From Ruminococcus sp. (lineage in GTDB: Bacteria > Bacillota > Clostridia > Oscillospirales > Acutalibacteraceae): DNA of 15,237 nt. The notes below the pieces were generated by a model. That model searched no databases. It was given only the letters and a program-made list of their open reading frames with translations, and was not told the origin of the DNA. The position numbers and the translations under genes were made by a program. This document shows positions 14,649 to 15,237 of this stretch, piece by piece (the first letter of the stretch is position 1; each line of letters begins with the position of its first letter). The stretch lies in NCBI GenBank assembly GCA_017502425.1, contig JAFVVB010000145.1:1-15237 (forward strand), in the 5' to 3' direction.

Positions 14649-15237
14649 ATGAAAATTCTTTACTGTGCAAGTGAAGCCAATCCTTTCGCAGGAAGTGGCG
14701 GACTTGCTGATGTTGCCGGTTCTCTTCCACACACTCTGTGCAGAAAAGGTCAGGACTGCCGTATCGTTATGCCACTTTACGGAAACATTCCTCAGGAACT
14801 CAAGAACCAGATGAACTTCATCACTAACTTCACCGTTCCTGTTGCATGGCGTCACCAGTACTGCGGACTTTTCTGGGCAAGATGGAACGACTGTACATAC
14901 TACTTTATTGACAATGAATATTATTTCAATAGAAATGCGCTGTATGGTTTCTATGATGATGCTGAGAGATTCGCTTTCTTCTCACGAGCTATCTTAGAAA
15001 TGCTACCATACATCGATTTTCATCCTGATATTATTCATACTAACGACTGGCAGACAGCGTTAGTTCCTGTATACTACTATCTCTTCTATTCTAAGAACCC
15101 TTGGTATCACAACATCAAGAGTGTATTCACTATTCATAACATTCAGTATCAGGGTAAATACGGATGGGAAGTTAACACTGAATGTGTTGGTATTCCTGAG
15201 TCAGAGCAGAACATCATCGATATGGACGGAAAGCTCA
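14649..15237 (+). CDS. glgA: Glycogen synthase (ADP-glucose type, GT5), C-terminus cut by window edge
   Basis: Transfers glucose from ADP-glucose to the growing alpha-1,4 chain. About 196 residues are visible, the N-terminal GT5 lobe only. Family motifs are ILYCASEANPF, SGGLADVAGSLP, RIVMPLYG, PDIIHTNDWQTALVP and FTIHNIQYQGKYG. The usual KxGGL motif, whose lysine contacts ADP-glucose, reads GSGGL here (residues 15-19), so glycine replaces the lysine. The RBS is GGAGG, 7 nt before the ATG. It is the last visible gene of the operon; glgP or other genes may follow outside the window. Confidence 0.95.
   Translation, partial: MKILYCASEANPFAGSGGLADVAGSLPHTLCRKGQDCRIVMPLYGNIPQELKNQMNFITNFTVPVAWRHQYCGLFWARWNDCTYYFIDNEYYFNRNALYGFYDDAERFAFFSRAILEMLPYIDFHPDIIHTNDWQTALVPVYYYLFYSKNPWYHNIKSVFTIHNIQYQGKYGWEVNTECVGIPESEQNIIDMDGKL

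Noticed and set aside
1..15237. tRNA, rRNA, CRISPR array, insertion sequence, phage or toxin-antitoxin genes
   Set aside because: No cloverleaf, spaced repeats, transposase or integrase motifs, or terminal inverted repeats were seen on either strand.

Overview
The window looks like a chromosomal segment of a low-GC, Gram-positive anaerobe of the class Clostridia, probably a Ruminococcus-like member of the Oscillospiraceae. The pointers are strong GGAGG ribosome binding sites, ribonuclease Y, a GlgC/GlgD pair of ADP-glucose pyrophosphorylase subunits, a PflX-type radical SAM protein, a small DUF6514-like protein, and a secreted type I pullulanase with MucBP-like C-terminal repeats. A starch-degrading gut species such as R. 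bromii would fit, but the sequence alone does not prove the species. No rRNA, tRNA, CRISPR array, insertion sequence or phage gene was recognised.

Layout. Positions 1-2393 (minus) hold a secreted type I pullulanase whose C-terminus runs off the left edge. Positions 2629-6365 (minus) are a tight four-gene operon: ABC ATPase, two ABC-2/DUF990-type permeases with overlapping or nearly touching ends, and a sugar-kinase-like protein of the ASKHA/ROK fold. The kinase motifs appear in circularly permuted order. Across a divergent promoter region with a perfect 9-bp inverted repeat lie a 75-aa DUF6514-like gene and a PflX-type radical SAM gene (plus). A bidirectional terminator at about 7753-7782 separates these from rny (minus), whose true start is the ATG at 9364. 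rny is preceded by a leader of about 250 nt with nested stems and a near-consensus promoter. An AT-rich intergenic region follows. The glycogen operon glgB-glgC-glgD-glgA (plus) then fills the right side, with glgA cut by the window edge.

How the genes work together. GlgC with its non-catalytic partner GlgD makes ADP-glucose, GlgA polymerises it and GlgB adds branches: a complete cytoplasmic glycogen synthesis pathway. The secreted pullulanase at the other end debranches external starch or pullulan and could supply the glucose that is stored, though it is not in the same operon. The ABC/permuted-kinase operon is a separate unit of unknown substrate.

Most unusual items: (1) the circularly permuted ROK/hexokinase-like protein coupled to a DUF990-type exporter; (2) a Lys/Ala-rich, histone-H1-like tail of about 110 residues on GlgB, built from DNA repeats; (3) the structured rny leader; (4) a GC-rich hairpin between glgB and glgC that is not a normal terminator; (5) a GlgA N-terminus without the usual KxGGL lysine.
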